This document shows, in pieces, positions 46,584 to 49,381 of a DNA stretch of 49,381 bases. Below the pieces are notes generated by a model that made no database searches, was not told the DNA's origin, and was given only the letters and a program-made list of their open reading frames with translations. Location of the stretch: positions 1 through 49,381 of the forward strand of contig CANMVS010000029.1 of NCBI GenBank assembly GCA_947501445.1. Reading direction: 5' to 3'. Positions within the stretch are counted from its first letter, which is position 1. The number at the start of each line of letters is the position of its first letter. Source of the stretch: an uncultured Rhizobiaceae group bacterium. GTDB lineage: Bacteria; Pseudomonadota; Alphaproteobacteria; Rhizobiales; Rhizobiaceae. Position numbers and translations under genes: made by a program.

Positions 46584-47051
46584 TTACTTCACGCCACAAA
46601 TCTCCCCGAAGTAGGTAAGCGTTACCAGCCCCTTGCTGGCGACCACCTCGCCATGGTTTTGGAAAGAACCGTGCGCTTCGGCGAAGCGGCCAGTGCCGGA
46701 TACAACGGTGTAGGTCGTCTGCATCCGAAACACACCTTCATGTCCTGGCACAGGTGTCCAGGTCACAACGTCATTTGTCGTCAGCGAGGAGCGATCATCA
46801 GTAACGAAGTCGTGGGTAACACCGAACCTGATCGTCCCATCGTCCTGCGGTTCCTGGGAAAGAACGGTCGCTTGAGTGGCACCAGCGAGTGTACCTGTGA
46901 CAGGACCGAGTACGCGGAGCGGTTCGCTGCTGACGACAGTAACATTTATACCACCGGAAAGCGGCAGGCAGTTTTTCTGAGCAAGTGCGGGCGCTGCAGT
47001 TACAGTCATGCCCACGAGACCGATTGCGATTGTTCGAGAGAAGTTTTTCAT
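46584..47051 (-). CDS. Small secreted hypothetical protein
   Basis: 155 residues with a signal peptide (about 1-24, ending ALAQ). The mature part is beta-rich with two cysteines, one near each end, that could form a disulfide. The pattern VVSGTGRFAEAHGSF resembles allene-oxide-cyclase-like or other small beta-barrel secreted proteins, but this is a weak resemblance. AGGA precedes the ATG at 47051. It is divergent from a LysR regulator that may control it. Confidence 0.75.
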   Translation of the reverse strand: MKNFSRTIAIGLVGMTVTAAPALAQKNCLPLSGGINVTVVSSEPLRVLGPVTGTLAGATQATVLSQEPQDDGTIRFGVTHDFVTDDRSSLTTNDVVTWTPVPGHEGVFRMQTTYTVVSGTGRFAEAHGSFQNHGEVVASKGLVTLTYFGEICGVK

Positions 47052-47125
47052 AGCCTGTTCCTTTGAACGCGTGATTGCGTACACCAGTTTTCCGGCATTT
47101 TTCCTGTTTTCTCCAATTCCGATAT

Positions 47126-47141
47126 CCTATTTTATGATAGG
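47126..47141. promoter_or_regulatory. Possible LysR operator
   Basis: CCTAT (47126-47130) and ATAGG (47137-47141) form an inverted repeat with a 6-nt spacer, and ACCTATGG follows nearby as a third half-site. It lies in the 160-bp gap between the divergent secreted-protein and LysR genes, the usual site for LysR control. Confidence 0.5.
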
Positions 47142-47212
47142 CAATACCTATGGAGAATGGTTCAGTGTGAACACCGCGTATCAACAGATGCCAGCCTGGG
47201 AAGGTTATTCTT

Positions 47213-48085
47213 ATGGAAATGAACCAAATTCGATACTTCCTCGCCATATGTGAGCATCGCAACTTTACGCATGCGGCGCGGGCATCAAATGTTTCTCAAC
47301 CGTCGTTGACGTCAGCGATCAAAAAGCTGGAGGCGGAGTTTGGCGGCCCGCTCTTCCTGAGAGACCGGGCGGGCTGCAGACTGACCCCCCTGGGCACGCT
47401 ACTACGCCCCCGCCTTGAAAATGTGCATGCGGAAGCGCACGAAGCCAAGGCACAGGCTATCCGGCATGTTCGGTTGGATCGGGTTCCGATAAGTGTCGGG
47501 ATCGGTGAGACCATCGGGCACGGAATGATATCGCAGGGCGTGGCATGCTATCGTACTCGTTTGCCACAGGCTGATATCGAACTGATTGTTGGTGATCAGC
47601 AAGCGTTGCTCGCAGGGCTGCGTGACGGGCGCTTCGATATTGCAATCATGTCTGCCGAGGTAAGCGCTGATCTATATCGGATTGACCCACTCTACGAAGA
47701 GGGTTACCGGGTTGTCGTTTCTGTGGATCATGCTTTGAAGTGCCATACGACAGTACCGCTGGAACTGCTTGCCAATGTCGACATGCTGGACAGACCAAAC
47801 TGTGAGATGCGGGACGTGCTGCATGCGGCCTGCACAGACAGAGGACACACACTCTACGCAGCCTATCGTTCGAACCGTGTGGGCTGGCTTTTGGAGCTCG
47901 CACGTCGCGGTTCAGGTGCTGTTGTACTGCCGGAAACGGCAATCCCACCAGACAGTGGTCTTGTATCGCTTCCGCTTGAAGGCATTGGAATTGAACGACA
48001 GATCGTCGCCGCTCGGTTCCGGCACCAACCCTCTCGACCAGAAGTCGACGAATTGGTTCGGGAGCTGGCTCGGGTAAAATCCTGA
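47213..48085 (+). CDS. LysR-family transcriptional regulator
   Basis: A 290-residue LysR-type protein. The N-terminal helix-turn-helix (NFTHAARASNVSQPSLTSAIKKLE) is intact and the remainder is the periplasmic-binding-protein-like effector domain. Effector and targets are unknown; the divergent secreted-protein gene is the first candidate. GGAAGG precedes the ATG at 47213; a second ATG two codons later is possible. Confidence 0.92.
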   Translation: MEMNQIRYFLAICEHRNFTHAARASNVSQPSLTSAIKKLEAEFGGPLFLRDRAGCRLTPLGTLLRPRLENVHAEAHEAKAQAIRHVRLDRVPISVGIGETIGHGMISQGVACYRTRLPQADIELIVGDQQALLAGLRDGRFDIAIMSAEVSADLYRIDPLYEEGYRVVVSVDHALKCHTTVPLELLANVDMLDRPNCEMRDVLHAACTDRGHTLYAAYRSNRVGWLLELARRGSGAVVLPETAIPPDSGLVSLPLEGIGIERQIVAARFRHQPSRPEVDELVRELARVKS

Positions 48086-48152
48086 CGGTTTCATTGTTTG
48101 AGCTGCCAAAGAAATTGAAATACGTTCACAGGTAATAATGGAGGGAGCATTT

Positions 48153-49046
48153 ATGCGGATTTTGTTTACTGGCGGATCAGGCAAAGCCGGACGTCATGCG
48201 GTTTCTTATCTTGTCGAAAAAGGGCACCGGGTGCTGAACGTTGACCGTGTTCCGCTGGACCTTCCGGTTGTCGACAGCCGCCTGGCTGACATAACAAATG
48301 CCGGTCAGATGTTTGATATTATGACAAGCTATGCCGGGTATGACGAGCTGGAGCCAGGAAATGGCGTGCCAAAGTTTGACGCTGTCGTGCACTTTGCGGC
48401 CATTCCCCGTTTGCTCATGACATCTGACAATGAATGCTACCGCGTTAACACGTTGGGAACCTACAACGTCATCGACGCTGCGGTGAAGTTTGGCATTCGA
48501 AAAATCATTTTTGCCTCTTCTGAAACAACCTATGGCATATGTTTTGCAGATGGTGAACGCAAACCAGACTATCTGCCAATTGACGAAGAGCACCCCGTCA
48601 TTCCCGAGGACAGCTACGCGATGTCGAAGGTTGTCAACGAGGTGACTGCGAAGAGCTTTCAGCGACGCAGCGGCTTTGATATCTATGGATTGCGTATCAA
48701 CAACGTCATCGAACCACACGAATACAAGCAGAATTTTCCATCTTATCTGGCTGATGCATCGGTTCGTCGGCGAAATATCTTTGCTTATATCGACGCGCGC
48801 GACCTCGGCCATATGGTTGACCGTTGCCTTGCAACCGACGGACTTGGGTTCGAGATATTCAATGTGTCAAATGACGATCACTCAGTGGCTGAGAGCACCG
48901 CTGAACTGATTGAAAAGTATTATCAAGGTGTTCCGTCTCGTGACATGGGGTCCAGTGAAACATTCTATTCAAATGAAAAGGCCAAGAGATTACTGGGTTA
49001 CAAACCAAAACATAGCTGGCGCATGTACCTCGATGAGAAGGCTTGA
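48153..49046 (+). CDS. NAD-dependent epimerase/dehydratase
   Basis: A 297-residue extended SDR. The Rossmann loop is TGGSGKAGRH; the catalytic Tyr-x3-Lys is YAMSK; a Ser (FASSETTYG) precedes it. It resembles nucleotide-sugar epimerase-like oxidoreductases, including uronate-type dehydrogenases, but the substrate is unknown. GGAGGGAG upstream supports ATG 48153. A repeat copy begins 5 bp after the stop. Confidence 0.9.
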   Translation: MRILFTGGSGKAGRHAVSYLVEKGHRVLNVDRVPLDLPVVDSRLADITNAGQMFDIMTSYAGYDELEPGNGVPKFDAVVHFAAIPRLLMTSDNECYRVNTLGTYNVIDAAVKFGIRKIIFASSETTYGICFADGERKPDYLPIDEEHPVIPEDSYAMSKVVNEVTAKSFQRRSGFDIYGLRINNVIEPHEYKQNFPSYLADASVRRRNIFAYIDARDLGHMVDRCLATDGLGFEIFNVSNDDHSVAESTAELIEKYYQGVPSRDMGSSETFYSNEKAKRLLGYKPKHSWRMYLDEKA

Positions 49047-49050
49047 ATCC

Positions 49051-49153
49051 AGACCGTTTGACGTTTCCTCAGAAATCGGACAACGCTATCAGTCTTTGAT
49101 TTTATTGATGCATTCAGGTCTTGTCGATTCCGTCAAAACCTGAATTGTCCTAG
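49051..49153 (-). repeat. Dispersed intergenic palindromic repeat, copy 4 (reverse orientation)
   Basis: 103 bp related in reverse complement to the 19539-19643 copy. The hairpin arms CAGGTCTTG and CAAAACCTG carry one mismatch. The block CTTTGATTTTATTGATGCAT is conserved with small changes. It is more diverged than copies 1 and 2. Confidence 0.85.
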
Positions 49154-49183
49154 AGCCTGTCTTTTTTATATGGAAACATTTGA

Positions 49184-49279
49184 CCGGGTGATTTTGGTCG
49201 CTGACGAGGCGGATTGCACGCAGTGGTGTCATCCCACCACAAGTGTGAGCCAACACTGTCAGGGGGCAAAATCGCCCGG
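49184..49279. repeat. Structured palindromic element
   Basis: Outer 22-nt arms (49184-49205 and 49258-49279) are complementary at 18 positions. Inside are two further hairpins: GTGGTG/CACCAC (49223-49240) and AGTGT/ACACT (49242-49257). No open frame explains it. It may be a small palindromic element or a mobile-element end; the window stops ~100 bp later. Confidence 0.5.
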
Positions 49280-49381
49280 CCCATTTATCGTGGAATTTCA
49301 ACTATTTCTGCCTGTCAGGGGTGGCGGAGAGTCGGCCCATCAACGTCGTTGCACCGCTTGCCCGATGCACCACATCGCGCT

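Noticed and set aside
1-49381. tRNA, rRNA or intact insertion sequence
   Set aside because: No cloverleaf-like sequence with CCA-adjacent arms, rRNA core or transposase motif was recognised; this was by eye, and a tRNA scan would settle it.

Overview
The window is a chromosomal segment of an alphaproteobacterium, most likely of the order Hyphomicrobiales (Rhizobiales). The signs are a psd-pssA phospholipid pair with a short Psd, an ATM1-type exporter, a TIGR02301-family protein, a lone YgfZ, a degenerate-Nudix winged-helix protein of the type linked to NAD regulation in alphaproteobacteria, and a small palindromic intergenic repeat in four copies. Genus and species cannot be read from the sequence. 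No rRNA, tRNA, CRISPR array, prophage or intact transposase was seen.

Region by region. 0-6 kb (minus strand): phospholipid synthesis (psd, pssA), an ATM1-family ABC exporter and a membrane-anchored LysM/Ig-like protein. 6-9.5 kb: a LOG-family protein, a wrecked carbon-nitrogen hydrolase gene keeping only its two ends, a repeat copy, a secreted glycerophosphodiester phosphodiesterase and an SDR dehydrogenase. 9.4-16.2 kb (minus): rarD, citramalate synthase, a GFA-fold protein, cysS, a LysE-type exporter, a SRAP/YedK protein and a DUF2799 lipoprotein. 16.3-22.7 kb (plus): a Nudix hydrolase, four secreted or small conserved proteins, a repeat copy, ygfZ, an HD hydrolase, a tyrosine phosphatase and a Nudix-like regulator.

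22.7-30.5 kb is a catabolic cluster. A divergent pair (FAH-family hydratase and hydroxypyruvate-isomerase-like protein) faces an operon of an IlvD/Edd dehydratase, a 3-hydroxyisobutyrate-dehydrogenase-family reductase, a complete TRAP transporter (with a probable attenuator after the binding-protein gene) and a MarR regulator. Together they look like uptake and breakdown of a hydroxylated or sugar acid whose identity is unknown.

30.5-44 kb is a surface locus: a secreted von Willebrand A protein with seven ~89-residue repeats, a 2,678-residue glycine-rich autotransporter, a 628-bp palindrome-rich gap, and a divergent membrane-bound regulator (7TMR-DISM sensor fused to an AraC-type DNA-binding domain) that appears to start at a non-ATG codon. 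This is the most interesting part of the window.

44-49.4 kb looks like accessory DNA bounded by two opposed repeat copies: a metallophosphoesterase, a gene-free 0.5 kb, an ArsR-SRPBCC operon with a palindromic operator, a small secreted protein divergent from a LysR regulator, an NAD-dependent epimerase/dehydratase, and a structured ~96-bp palindromic element at the end.
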